Positions 30,201-39,500 of a stretch of 64,000 nt of DNA are shown one piece after another. The position numbers and the translations under genes were made by a program. Origin of the DNA: Bacteroidales bacterium (lineage in GTDB: Bacteria; Bacteroidota; Bacteroidia; Bacteroidales; UBA4181); contig JAFWVY010000016.1 in the NCBI GenBank assembly GCA_017523725.1, forward strand, positions 1 through 64,000. Reading direction: 5' to 3'. The stretch's first letter is position 1. Every line of letters starts with the position of its first letter. A model generated the notes under the pieces. It had not been told where the DNA came from, searched no databases, and saw only the letters and a list, made by a program, of their open reading frames with translations.

Positions 30201-30850
30201 GGACTGCAACAACCAATACCGCCTATTACGGTCAATTCGTCCGTTCGGCCCTGGTTATCCGTTCCGGCAACGGCAGTCAGACGGCCACCTGGAAAATACC
30301 TATCAAAGAGGCCGGCCGTTATGAGGTCTATTACAATCTCGCAAATGGTGGCAACGGCCGTGGTGGCGGCTTTGGCGGCGGTGGCTTCGGCGGCGGCATG
30401 CCGGGCGGCGGTTTTGGCGGCGGTATGCCGGGCGGCGGCTTTGGCGGTGGTATGTCTGGCGGCAACATGGGCGGCGGCAACCGTGGCGGTGGTAACATGG
30501 GCGGTGGCAACCGCGGTGGCGGCAACATGGGTGGCGGCAACCGTGGCGGTTTCGCTGGCGGCAACATGGGCGGCGGCAATATGCGCGGCGGCAACATGGG
30601 TGGCGGCAACCGTGGCGGCGGCCGTGGCTGGTTCGGCAACAACCAGCAGGACAATGGCTACAACTTCAAGTTGACGCAAGGCCACGCCATCAACGAGGAC
30701 GTCTTCCTCAACATGAACTGGGCTTCTGCAGGTTGGAACCTGCTCGGCACGTATGTCTTCGAAGCCGACACCGCGCAATTGGTCCTGAATAACGAATCGC
30801 GGCAGCGCTCGGTTGTGGCCGATGCTGTCAGGTTGGTCAAAGTACAATAG
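27272..30850 (+). CDS. Giant ABC permease with M1-peptidase-like ectodomain and golvesin-like tail
   Basis: A 1192-residue membrane protein. Residues 1-285 hold about seven hydrophobic helices of an ABC-2 type permease. Residues about 290-1000 are exported and resemble the M1 aminopeptidase-like ectodomains of this permease class (YPYDRFTLVEVPGQFY, WTQPEMVFMPEKGYS), but no HExxH zinc motif is present, so it is probably not a peptidase. The C-terminus resembles a golvesin-type beta domain: ATWKIPIKEAGRYEVYYN, then GWNLLGTYVFEADTAQL and VVADAVRLVKVQ. That domain is interrupted by a roughly 97-residue Gly/Met/Asn/Arg-rich insert (residues about 1026-1122). It pairs with the preceding ATPase. Confidence 0.85.
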   Translation: MVTLNNILSVAHYERKLLLRSWFFRVFAILVILAFVVINMATLSDVGMSTWLYRAIPSTIPYFNLTLLNVAQAVIAIFLSADFIKRDKQLDTSEVFYVRPLSNAEYVLGKTWGNLSVFFFLNFVMLLLVYFFNTTASNTYVDFSSYIIYFLLITVPTLLFIMGLAFCVMLILNNQALTFIVLLGYIALTLFYIQGKWDYVFDYMAYGLPMFRSTVLGFTDPVKLLSLRIMYILLGAGFICLTVYLFKRLPHSPAQKYLFLFLALGFFALSGIIAVHHVMRFNGNIEERRQMVALNDEFGDSPVMLVDEYDLTIDQKGNGISVEAVMFAIAQESASKFLFTLNPSLKVSSVHTLDGRDLQYERNLHLLFVDMGREVAVDDTVQVVVEYAGSIDENICYLDMSQAVLQAKNTSNRINFPKKYAFSTSGYFMVTPESYWYPRPGTTFSNVHSGWQQSFFSYYDVRVKPAKGLVPVTQGALTDTLDGYFHFMPDTPLPSVSLAIGDYVRESITKNNVTYGVYYFKGHDFFKDGLDSIPDTIPGMINEIKEDFERTVQMTYPYDRFTLVEVPGQFYCYSRAWTQTVDWTQPEMVFMPEKGYSINSIEFTNLTRRMRRFSQVMQSPQELQMQALNTFLYSFTSESSMGMGMGMRGAGFTSSNPWYQYPQMYDFRYNVYSPDLPIANRMVSNYLQSNILSGRAGFGNFMGRSMNGMSAEEQANVLLQQKSFEQLLVDTSRNNVINTIINLKASQLFAYGELEAGTERFSEKFKEIIEMYPFQNLRFEQLLSQLNDSIGVDVSKYVDDWYHTTKVPRYLFSNPTYTMVSNWLETAYEITLKVTNDSDVDGLIKLTIAYAWGNEDADVIPVKVGAHKTVEVVVNSDVYPRSMTINTMVSQNLPNSISQSFTQAENERRELREPGQFEVEGVANAVPPDEIIVDNEDTALFSVTNYEITGLLQKWLLEAKEEDKYQAIMNFRPPLRWTATTNTAYYGQFVRSALVIRSGNGSQTATWKIPIKEAGRYEVYYNLANGGNGRGGGFGGGGFGGGMPGGGFGGGMPGGGFGGGMSGGNMGGGNRGGGNMGGGNRGGGNMGGGNRGGFAGGNMGGGNMRGGNMGGGNRGGGRGWFGNNQQDNGYNFKLTQGHAINEDVFLNMNWASAGWNLLGTYVFEADTAQLVLNNESRQRSVVADAVRLVKVQ
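30346..30640 (+). repeat. Imperfect tandem repeat encoding a Gly-rich insert
   Basis: Degenerate in-frame repeats of GGCGGCGGT/AACATGGGC units encode motifs such as GGGFGGGMPGG and GGNMGGGNRGG. The tract is wholly within the permease gene, and length variation between strains is likely. Confidence 0.85.
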
Positions 30851-30882
30851 GAAATAAACAGAATAACAAACAGATAAACAAT

Positions 30883-32382
30883 ATGTATATGAAAAAAATC
30901 GCACAGATGGCAGTACTGGGACTGATGCTCCTGATTCCGACTTTTGTATCGGGAGAGACCGTGCTGACCTTGGAAAAAGCATTGGAGATCGCTGCTGAGA
31001 ACAGCCCGACCATTGTCAAGGCCCGTCTCAGCATGGAAAGGACGAAACTGAACATGGTGGCGCAGGAGGCCAATCTGAAAGCCAAGTTCTCCGCCTCTCT
31101 GAACCCGATCAGTTTCTCCAGATCACGTTCATATGATGAATTCAACACGGCCTGGTACACCAGCCAGAGCCTTGGTTCCAACGGTTCGTTCTCGATTTCT
31201 CAGCCTGTTATCTGGACCGACGGTACCGTCAGCTTGACCAACCGCCTGAGTTATCAGCACAGCGAAACAGAACGTTCGGGTTTCACCAGCACCAACTCGC
31301 GCTGGTCGAATAACCTGAGCCTTTCACTGTCTCAGCCTATTTTCAAGTACAACGCAACCAAGATGAACATGCGCCAGTTGGAACTGGAGTACGAAAACGC
31401 GCACATGAACTATGCCTCGCAGATGATGAACATCGAGCGTTCGGTGACGCAGGCGTTCTATAGTGCCTATCTTGCCCAGATGCGACTTGAGATTTCCCGC
31501 GAGGAATATGAGAACAACCTGCGCAACAATGAACTCATCAAGGTGAAAGTCGATGGCGGCCTGTCTCCGCGCGAGGAACTCTTCCAGGCGGACGTCAACA
31601 TGCTGAGCGCCCAGTCCGACTGGGAGTCCACGCAGGTCAGCTTTGAGAGAACCAAGGATCAGTTCAAGCAGACGCTGGGTATGGACATCGACGAGGACAT
31701 CTCGTTCGCGGCCGACATCAACGTGGACAATATCGTGGAAGTTTCCGAGGAGGATGCGCTGAAATATGCCCTCATGTACCGTTTTGAGTTCCGCCAGCAG
31801 GAAATCAACCTCGAAAACGCCGAAATGTCGCTCATCCAGACCAAAGCCAATGACAAGATCAGCGGTACGATCAGCGCTTCGCTCGGTATCACCGGTGACG
31901 ACAAGGATCTGGCCAATATCTACCACAAGGAGAACCGTACGCAGAGCCCGCAGGTCTCGTTGAGCCTGCAGATTCCTATTTTCGACTGGGGTGTTCGCAA
32001 GGCCCGTATCAAATCGCAGGAAATCAGCATGGAGTCTACTAAAATCGACATAGCAGAAGAGAAGAAGACCATCATTCTGGATGTCCGTTCGGCCGTCCGT
32101 TCCTACGAAAACACTGTCGCGCAGATTGAGATTGCCGAGAAAACGGCTGCGAATTCGCAGTTGACTTACGACCTGTACGTGGAACGTTACCGTACGGGCG
32201 ATATCACCGGTCTGCAGATGAACCAGTACCAGACGCAGCTTTCGTCTTCCAAGATTTCTTATTTGCAGGCACTGATCAACTACAAGACCGAGCTTCTCGC
32301 CCTCAAGATTGCTACGATGTACGACTTTGAGAAAGGCGAACCGGTCAATCCGCTCGAGAAATACAAACTTTACGAAGATTAA
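30883..32382 (+). CDS. TolC-family outer-membrane channel of the RND-ABC operon
   Basis: A 499-residue outer-membrane factor. A signal peptide (AVLGLMLLIPTFVSG) precedes the mature protein. The first repeat begins LTLEKALEIAAENSPTIVKA; a large serine-rich strand region (about residues 75-145) forms barrel sections; coiled-coil helices carry KVDGGLSPREELFQADVN and the second-half counterpart ERYRTGDITGLQMNQYQTQ. It is somewhat longer than the cassette 1 TolC protein. It should give the hybrid transporter an exit through the outer membrane. The gap after the permease gene is 32 bases with no terminator. Confidence 0.94.
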   Translation: MYMKKIAQMAVLGLMLLIPTFVSGETVLTLEKALEIAAENSPTIVKARLSMERTKLNMVAQEANLKAKFSASLNPISFSRSRSYDEFNTAWYTSQSLGSNGSFSISQPVIWTDGTVSLTNRLSYQHSETERSGFTSTNSRWSNNLSLSLSQPIFKYNATKMNMRQLELEYENAHMNYASQMMNIERSVTQAFYSAYLAQMRLEISREEYENNLRNNELIKVKVDGGLSPREELFQADVNMLSAQSDWESTQVSFERTKDQFKQTLGMDIDEDISFAADINVDNIVEVSEEDALKYALMYRFEFRQQEINLENAEMSLIQTKANDKISGTISASLGITGDDKDLANIYHKENRTQSPQVSLSLQIPIFDWGVRKARIKSQEISMESTKIDIAEEKKTIILDVRSAVRSYENTVAQIEIAEKTAANSQLTYDLYVERYRTGDITGLQMNQYQTQLSSSKISYLQALINYKTELLALKIATMYDFEKGEPVNPLEKYKLYED

Positions 32383-32415
32383 AAACGAATATAAACAACT
32401 TTATTATAAAACAGT

Positions 32416-33465
32416 ATGAAACGATTTATTCCCGTTATTTTGCTTGTAGGCTTGCTGGCCGCTTGTGATTCCAGACCCACCACAGTTACCACCGATATTG
32501 CATCTCCTGTTACGGTGCAGGAAGTGGGCAGAGGTTCCATCAGCAGACTTATCAACACGACCGGTACAGCTTTGGCGGTCGAACAGGTGACCCTGAATTC
32601 GCAGATGGAAGGTTTGTATTTCGTTGATATCAACCCCGCTACCGGGAAGCCCTTCAAGATGGGAGACAAAGTACGGAAAGGTCAGTCTATCGCTCACTTT
32701 GTGGACAAAGAATATGAGAATTCCACTGCTTTGAAAGTCAAACAGATGAATCTTGAGATCGCCAGACAGAACCTGGAATCCACCAAGGTGCTGTTCGAAA
32801 AGGGCGGTGCCACCCAGAGTGAGGTGACCAACCAGGAAATCTCCGTGATCAACGCCGAGAACGACTACTATTCGGCAACCCTCCGCGATGCAGCCATGCG
32901 CGTGACATCGACCATCGACGGTGTCATCACCAACATGCCGCACTACACCCAGGGTGTGAAGCTTTCCTCCAACCAGGAAATCGCCACGGTGATGAATTAC
33001 TATAAGATGTACATGGAAGTGAACCTGCCGGAAAGCGTCAGCACCACGATTGAAGCCGGCCAGCCGGTTTACATCACGCACTACACGCTGCCCGATGACA
33101 CGTTGTCCGGTGTGTTGAGCGAGATTTCTCCCGCCATCAGCTCCGAGACCCGTACATTCCTGGCCAAAATCACCATCGACAATCCCGACCTGCTCATCCG
33201 TCCGGGTATGTTCGTCAAGGGTGATATCATCGTGGAACAGTCTGTTGACGTGCTGGTCATCCCGAAGAATGTGGTGGTCACCGGCCGGAACAGAAAGCAG
33301 GTCTATGTGGTCGAGAACAACACGGCCATCCTGCGCCGCATCACGACGGGCCTGGAAGACTCCGAGAACATCGAGGTCACTGGCGGTCTGAACGAGAACG
33401 AGAGCCTTGTCATCACCGGTTTCGAAACCTTGCGTGAAAACGCGAAGGTCAAAATCATTAGATAA
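32416..33465 (+). CDS. Membrane fusion lipoprotein of the RND-ABC operon
   Basis: A 349-residue HlyD/AcrA-type adaptor with a lipoprotein signal (VGLLAACDSRP). Biotinyl-lipoyl halves flank a helical hairpin (NLEIARQNLESTKVLFEKGG); the second half reads RVTSTIDGVITNMPHYTQG, followed by a beta-barrel (LPESVSTTIEAGQPVYITHY) and a final membrane-proximal domain (VFVI-type LVIPKNVVVTGRNRKQVYVVENN). Adaptors of this class serve RND and MacB-type ABC pumps, so it could in principle bridge either module of this operon. It is followed 9 bases later by the RND gene. Confidence 0.94.
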   Translation: MKRFIPVILLVGLLAACDSRPTTVTTDIASPVTVQEVGRGSISRLINTTGTALAVEQVTLNSQMEGLYFVDINPATGKPFKMGDKVRKGQSIAHFVDKEYENSTALKVKQMNLEIARQNLESTKVLFEKGGATQSEVTNQEISVINAENDYYSATLRDAAMRVTSTIDGVITNMPHYTQGVKLSSNQEIATVMNYYKMYMEVNLPESVSTTIEAGQPVYITHYTLPDDTLSGVLSEISPAISSETRTFLAKITIDNPDLLIRPGMFVKGDIIVEQSVDVLVIPKNVVVTGRNRKQVYVVENNTAILRRITTGLEDSENIEVTGGLNENESLVITGFETLRENAKVKIIR

Positions 33466-33474
33466 TACGTCCGT

Positions 33475-36400
33475 ATGAGAAAAGTTGTCCAATTTGTAGT
33501 AAGTCATCCCGTCACGGTCACCATGGCCGTGCTGGCCCTGGTCTTGCTCGGTATCATATCTTACGGCAAACTTGGAGTCGACCTTTTCCCGAACCTGAAC
33601 AATCCGCGTCTTTTCGTCGAACTGACGGTGACGGACTGTCCGCCGGAAGAGATTGAGAGTAAGTTTGTCGAAGGTATCGAATCGACATCCATACGGCAGG
33701 ATGACGTTGTCGGTGTTTCCTCGATCATCAAGTCGGGAGCCGCCCAGATCACCATCGAATACGCTTGGAAGAAAAATATGGACGAGGCCTTCCTGGATAT
33801 CCAGAAAGCCCTGGCAAGTTATATGAACAACAGCGAAATCGATGAATTTGTCATTACCCAGCACGACCCGAACACCGCGCCCATCATGATTGTGGGCGTC
33901 ACGCACAGCACCATCACCGACATGGCACAGCTGCGCAAGTCGACCGAGAGCTACGTCCGCAACGAGATTGTGCGCGTGGCCGGTATTGCCGATGTGGAGC
34001 TGACGGGCGACGAGGTCGTCGACTTGATCATCGAAACCGATGAGTATAAGCTGAATGCGTTCGGTCTGTCAACCAGCGACATTTCCAGTAAGATCCAGAA
34101 CGCCAACCAGAGCGTTTCCGGAGGTAACATCAACGAAGGCGGCACCCAGTATCTTGTGAAGGGTGTCAGCATGGTCGCCACGCTGTCCGACTTTGAAGAC
34201 CTGGTGGTCGGATACAAGTCGGTTGGCGCCTCTTCCACGAGCAGTGCCTCGATGGCGCCGATTTACCTGCGCGACGTTGCAACCATTTCCTTCCAGAACC
34301 AGCGTCCGGAGAACATTGTCCGCATCAACGGACAGCGGGCCATCGGACTCTCGATCTACAAGGAGACGCAGTACAATACGGTACAGGCCGTCAACGGCGT
34401 TTTCGACGCATTGGAGGATATCAAGAGCGCCCTGCCGCAGTACCATTTCGAGATTATCACCAACCAGGGCGGGTTCATTGAGAACTCCATCAAGGAAGTG
34501 AAGGACACCGCCGTCATCGGTATCCTGCTCGCCGTGATTGTGCTGTTTATCTTCCTGCGCCGCATCGGCACGACGGTCATCGTCAGCCTTTCGATTCCTA
34601 TTTCCATTATCACCACCTTCAACCTGATGTATTTCAACGGTCAGTCGTTGAACATCATGTCTCTCGGCGGCCTGGCGCTCGGCGCCGGTATGCTGGTGGA
34701 CAACGCCATTGTGGTGGTGGAGAATATTGTACGACACCATAACCAGGGCAAGTCCACCATGGAAGCTGCCATAGCGGGAACCTCGGAGGTCGCCGGTGCG
34801 GTTACGGCCTCTACGCTGACCACCATCGTGGTGTTCCTGCCTATCGTATATCTGCAGGGCGCCACGGGCGAACTGTTCAAGGACATGGCATGGACGGTGA
34901 CGTTCTCGCTGCTCTGTTCACTGGTTGTTTCGCTGATCGTGATTCCTACGCTGTACTACGGTCTCTTCCGGGGACGCAAGAAAGCGGTGCTCGAACTGAG
35001 CGAGGACGCGGCTTCGTCCGAAATCACCAGCAAGGACATCCGCTTTACGTTCTACCATGACTTCCTCAACAAAGTCTTGGATATGAGAGGTCTCGTGATT
35101 CTTCTCGCCATTGCGCTGTTCGTGATTGTCTTGTTGCTTCTGCCGCTTGTCGGTACGGAGTTCATGCCGCGCAGCGAGAGCGAATCGTTTACCATCTCCA
35201 TCAAGATGCAGGACGGTACGCGCATTGAGCGCACTTCATCGGTGGTATCGAGCCTTGAACACATCATTTACGACCTGGTGCCCGACAGCGTGATGGTTTA
35301 CAGCCATGTGGGATCCAACAGCGGTGAGACCAACTCGGTGTTCGAAGGAGAACACACGGCGGTCATGAAGGTGCAGCTCAAGTCCAAGACGATGGATGTG
35401 AACGACCTGATCAATTCGATTTCGGCATATACTGAGACAGTACCCGATTTGGAGGTGACGTATTCGCAGGACGAAACGGCGCTCAGCTCGCTGCTGGGTA
35501 CCGACGCCGCGCCGCTGGTTGTCGAGATCAAGGGCGAAGACCTGGATGTGATTTCTTCCCTGACCCGCGAGGTGCAGGCCACTATCGAACCGATGGAAGG
35601 CATCTTCAACATCTCTTCGACTGTGGAGGATGGCGCGCCCGAGATTGAAATCGTGCTCGACCGCATGCTGGCCGGACAGAACAACATCTCTATCTCGACG
35701 GTGATCAACCAGATCCAGTCGCAACTTTCCGGTCAGGAAGCCGGTGAGTTCGAATACGAGGGTGAATTGCGCAACATTGTCATCAAGGTGCCGGAGAAAA
35801 CATTGTCCGACCTGATGAGCATGTCCATTACCAGCGGTTCTTCGCAGTATATGCTGCAGGAATTGGCGACGGTGCGCGAAACGGTGGCTCCCGGTGAGAT
35901 CTTCCGCCGCAACCAGAGCCGTATCGGCAAGGTCACGGCCAATATCCGCAGCAACTACACGCTGGACCAGGTGGCCCGCGATGTCCGCAAACGGACAGCC
36001 TCCATCGAGTTGCCGGCCAATTACAGCATCAACATCACCGGTCAGGAAGAGCAGCGTCAGGAATCGACCCGCAGTCTGTCTCTGGCTTTGATTCTCTCCA
36101 TCATTCTGGTGTACATGGTCATCGCGTCGCAGTTCGAGTCGCTGATGCACCCGTTCACCATCATCCTGACCATCCCGATTGCCCTGACGGGCGCCATCCT
36201 GGCGTTCTTCTTCACGGGTAACACGTTGAATGCCATGGGTGTCATCGGTATAGTCATGTTGGCCGGTATCGCGGTGAACAACTCCATTCTGCTTGTTGAC
36301 CGCATGAACCAGATATACCGTTCCGGCGTATCGCGCCGGGAGGCGATTCTGGCGGCCGGACAGCAGCGTATCCGTCCCATCCTGATGACGACGCTGACCA

Positions 36401-36573
36401 CTATCCTGGCCATGCTCCCGATGGCGCTGAGCTTCGGAGAAGAGGCAGAATTGCGTTCGCCGATGGCTCTTGCCGTGATCGGCGGTCTGATTACGTCCAC
36501 TTTGATGTCCCTGATTGTCATACCGTGTGTATACGATGCGGTGGAACAGTTTAAGGATTATGTACGTAAATAG
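33475..36573 (+). CDS. RND permease subunit 1 of the RND-ABC operon
   Basis: A 1032-residue RND transporter with complete family length and two periplasmic loops. The TM4 relay site reads Asp409-Asn410 (GMLVDNAIVVVENI) in place of Asp-Asp, and the TM10 lysine is replaced by Asn935 (GIAVNNSILLVD). Such variants are known in many RND branches, but they contrast with the DD/K set of the 20.8 kb pump. It is followed by a second RND gene after 14 bases, an MdtBC-like arrangement that suggests a heteromeric trimer. Confidence 0.93.
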   Translation: MRKVVQFVVSHPVTVTMAVLALVLLGIISYGKLGVDLFPNLNNPRLFVELTVTDCPPEEIESKFVEGIESTSIRQDDVVGVSSIIKSGAAQITIEYAWKKNMDEAFLDIQKALASYMNNSEIDEFVITQHDPNTAPIMIVGVTHSTITDMAQLRKSTESYVRNEIVRVAGIADVELTGDEVVDLIIETDEYKLNAFGLSTSDISSKIQNANQSVSGGNINEGGTQYLVKGVSMVATLSDFEDLVVGYKSVGASSTSSASMAPIYLRDVATISFQNQRPENIVRINGQRAIGLSIYKETQYNTVQAVNGVFDALEDIKSALPQYHFEIITNQGGFIENSIKEVKDTAVIGILLAVIVLFIFLRRIGTTVIVSLSIPISIITTFNLMYFNGQSLNIMSLGGLALGAGMLVDNAIVVVENIVRHHNQGKSTMEAAIAGTSEVAGAVTASTLTTIVVFLPIVYLQGATGELFKDMAWTVTFSLLCSLVVSLIVIPTLYYGLFRGRKKAVLELSEDAASSEITSKDIRFTFYHDFLNKVLDMRGLVILLAIALFVIVLLLLPLVGTEFMPRSESESFTISIKMQDGTRIERTSSVVSSLEHIIYDLVPDSVMVYSHVGSNSGETNSVFEGEHTAVMKVQLKSKTMDVNDLINSISAYTETVPDLEVTYSQDETALSSLLGTDAAPLVVEIKGEDLDVISSLTREVQATIEPMEGIFNISSTVEDGAPEIEIVLDRMLAGQNNISISTVINQIQSQLSGQEAGEFEYEGELRNIVIKVPEKTLSDLMSMSITSGSSQYMLQELATVRETVAPGEIFRRNQSRIGKVTANIRSNYTLDQVARDVRKRTASIELPANYSINITGQEEQRQESTRSLSLALILSIILVYMVIASQFESLMHPFTIILTIPIALTGAILAFFFTGNTLNAMGVIGIVMLAGIAVNNSILLVDRMNQIYRSGVSRREAILAAGQQRIRPILMTTLTTILAMLPMALSFGEEAELRSPMALAVIGGLITSTLMSLIVIPCVYDAVEQFKDYVRK

Positions 36574-36587
36574 TTAATCTTCAAGGC

Positions 36588-39500
36588 ATGCAATTTTTAA
36601 TCAACAGAAAGATAACCATCTTCATGCTGTTTTTGGGGATCACCATACTCGGGGTGGTCTCCTATAAACAGTTGGCGGTTGAGTTGTTGCCCGATTCCGA
36701 ATTGCCTCAATTGTACGTCTCCGTATCGGCACGCAGCGAGGTCGACCCGGCTTATCTCGAGTCGCAGGCTGTGGTATACGTCGAAGGCCTTCTGGCCACC
36801 GTGGAGGGCATTGAGGAAATGGAAACGAGGATTACGACCCGGTCGGCGAACATTGAAGTCAGTTTCAACCAGCATATCAACCTGAATTACACTTATCTGA
36901 AACTGCAAGAGCGCATCAAGGAAGCCAACAATACGCTCGGCGATGATTTCACGGTCAGTGTGAGCAAGGTGAATACGAATACGGTTTCGAACAACTTCAT
37001 GGAGTTGCAGGTGAGGGGATCCGGCGGTGCCGACCGTGTCCGCCATATTGTAGAGGAGTCCATTGCGGACGAACTGCTCAATATCGACGGAATCGCCACG
37101 GTCTCGGTATTCGGCGGCAGGCAGCGTACCATTGAGGTGCAGCTGAACCAGGACGAATGTGACGCCCTGAATCTGACCACGCAGCGTATCGCCAGTTCCA
37201 TTACGTCAAACAGCAACGGCAGGACCTACCTCGGTCATGTCGATGACTTGCAGACCCGTTATTATGTCTATCTCACGGCCGAGTACAAAGATGTCACTGA
37301 CATTGAGAACGTGGTGGTAGCCAACGGGCCGATTCTCCTGAAAGACATTGCGAATGTATATTTCGGCGTCCAGGAAGAAACCACCATCAGCCGTATCAAT
37401 GGCAAGGAGGCGGTTTCGGTATCGCTCGTCAACGATGCCCAGTCGAACGCCATCGAGCTGTCCCACCGCGTCATCGCCACCATCGAGACGCTGAACGAAC
37501 GGCTGCGTCCGCTGGACATCGAGATGGTCGTGCAGACCAACAGCGCCGAGAGCATGGAGGAAAACATCAACCAGATTATCAGCCTGGCGCTGACCGGCGG
37601 TCTGCTGGCCGTCTTCATCCTGTGGGTGTTCCTGCGGAACCTGCGTCTGGTCATTTTGGTTGCGTTCTCCATTCCTATTTCGGTCTATGCCGCGTTCAAT
37701 TTCTTCTATGCATTCGGTATCACCCTCAACAGCCTGACATTGGTCGGTATGGCACTGGCCATCGGCATGCTGCTCGACAGCAGCGTCGTGGTGCTTGACA
37801 ACGTGTACCGGCTGGCCTCGAAAGGGTTGAGTGCCGACAAGGCCGTGGTGCAGGGCACCAGCGAGGTCTGGCGTTCTATCGTCGCGTCCACGCTGACCAC
37901 GATCGTGATTTTCGTGCCCTTCATCTTCACCAGTAACTACATGATCCGGTTGCTCGGCGTCCAGGTCGGAACCTCCATCATTTCCACCCTGTTGATGTCC
38001 CTGCTGGTGGCGCTGATCTTCATTCCTTCGCTGCTGCATCTCTTCCTCAAGAAATTCGAAGCCTCGAAGGACAAGACTGTCTTCGTGGAATCGCTGAACA
38101 TCCGTCAGCGTTTCATGCAGATCTACACGGTTATCCTGAAGACCGCCATCCGTCATCCGGCCATTACGATCTTCTCGGCCATCTTCCTGCTGGTCGTGTC
38201 GCTGATGCTGGCGCTTTCTGTCAACATCAACTCTCTGACCACGGTAGAAGCCGACCAGTTCAATGTCTATATCACCATGCCGTCGGGCAGTACGCTCGAG
38301 GCGACCGATATCGTGACGGAGACGTTCGAGGAGTCGCTCATCGATATCCTCGAGATCCAGGATGTGACCAGCCGTATCCAGGAAGGTGAGGCGGTGGTCG
38401 GCATCACCCTGAAGGAAAACTTCGAGAAAATCGCCAAGCGCGACATCGCCGCGGTGAAATCCGAAGTGGAACGGCGGGCATGGCAGATCCGTACCGCGGA
38501 CATCTCACTGTCGGAATCCATGGCCAGCCAGAGTTTCTCCAGCAATTCATCGGGATCGATCAACTTCATGCGTATGCTCGGTATCGGTGAGAACCGCGAG
38601 CGTATCGTGTTGAAGGGACGCGATTTCGAGGTGATGCAGCTCGTTGCCGAAGAAATCGAGTACTACCTCGGTGAGATGGAGAACATCAACAGTGTGTGGA
38701 CGTCTTCGTCCAGCAACTCGCCCGAGGCGCACCTGACCTTCGACCAGGTCATGATGGCGCAGTACGAACTGACCCAGCAGAATGTCATTTCCTCGCTGAA
38801 TTCGGCCAACCAGGCCTCTACCGGTTCGATGTCCTCCGGCGCTTCGCTGACGTTGAAAGACGAGACGTACGACATCACCATCACGACCGAAACGGACGAC
38901 GAGGAAACCAACAACAATAACAATAACAACCGCCGCGGCGGCAGCCGTGCCTCCATGTCGCTGAACCAGCTGAAGGAGACATTGGTTGAGAATGCGTCGG
39001 GCGCCATGTATCCGTTGAACAACATTGCCGGTGTCACACTGACGTCGGGCAAATCGACCATCCGCCGTGTCAATCAGGAAAAGTTGATTGAGATTTATTA
39101 CACGTTCCCGTCCGAGGCGCAGGAGTCCAAGACTCTGCTCGAAGCCTACCGGCTCGAAGTGGATGAATTCATGGACGGATACGAACTGCCGGCCGGTGTG
39201 GCGGCTGAGATCGTGCACGAGGAAGACGAATATGCAGAGTTCAAGTTCCTGATTTTTGCTGCCGTCCTTCTTATCTACATGATTCTGGCCTCGGTGTTCG
39301 AATCGGTTGTGATGCCGTTCCTGCTGATGCTGACCATTCCGCTGGCGGCCATCGGATCGCTGCTCGGTCTTGTCATCACGGGCAACAGCCTGCTGAGTGC
39401 CAATACGCTGATCGGCTTCCTGATTCTGCTCGGCGTCGTGGTTAACAACGGTATCATCCTTGTGGATTACACCAACATCCTGCGCAGCCGGGGTTACCGG

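Noticed and set aside
30346-30640. Possible CRISPR-like or intergenic tandem repeat
   Set aside because: The repeats are degenerate, multiples of three, in frame with the permease and without unique spacers; they encode a Gly-rich insert.
36573-36588. The possibility that the two RND genes are halves of one frameshifted gene
   Set aside because: Each has a full set of 12 helices and both periplasmic loops, so they are two complete subunits.
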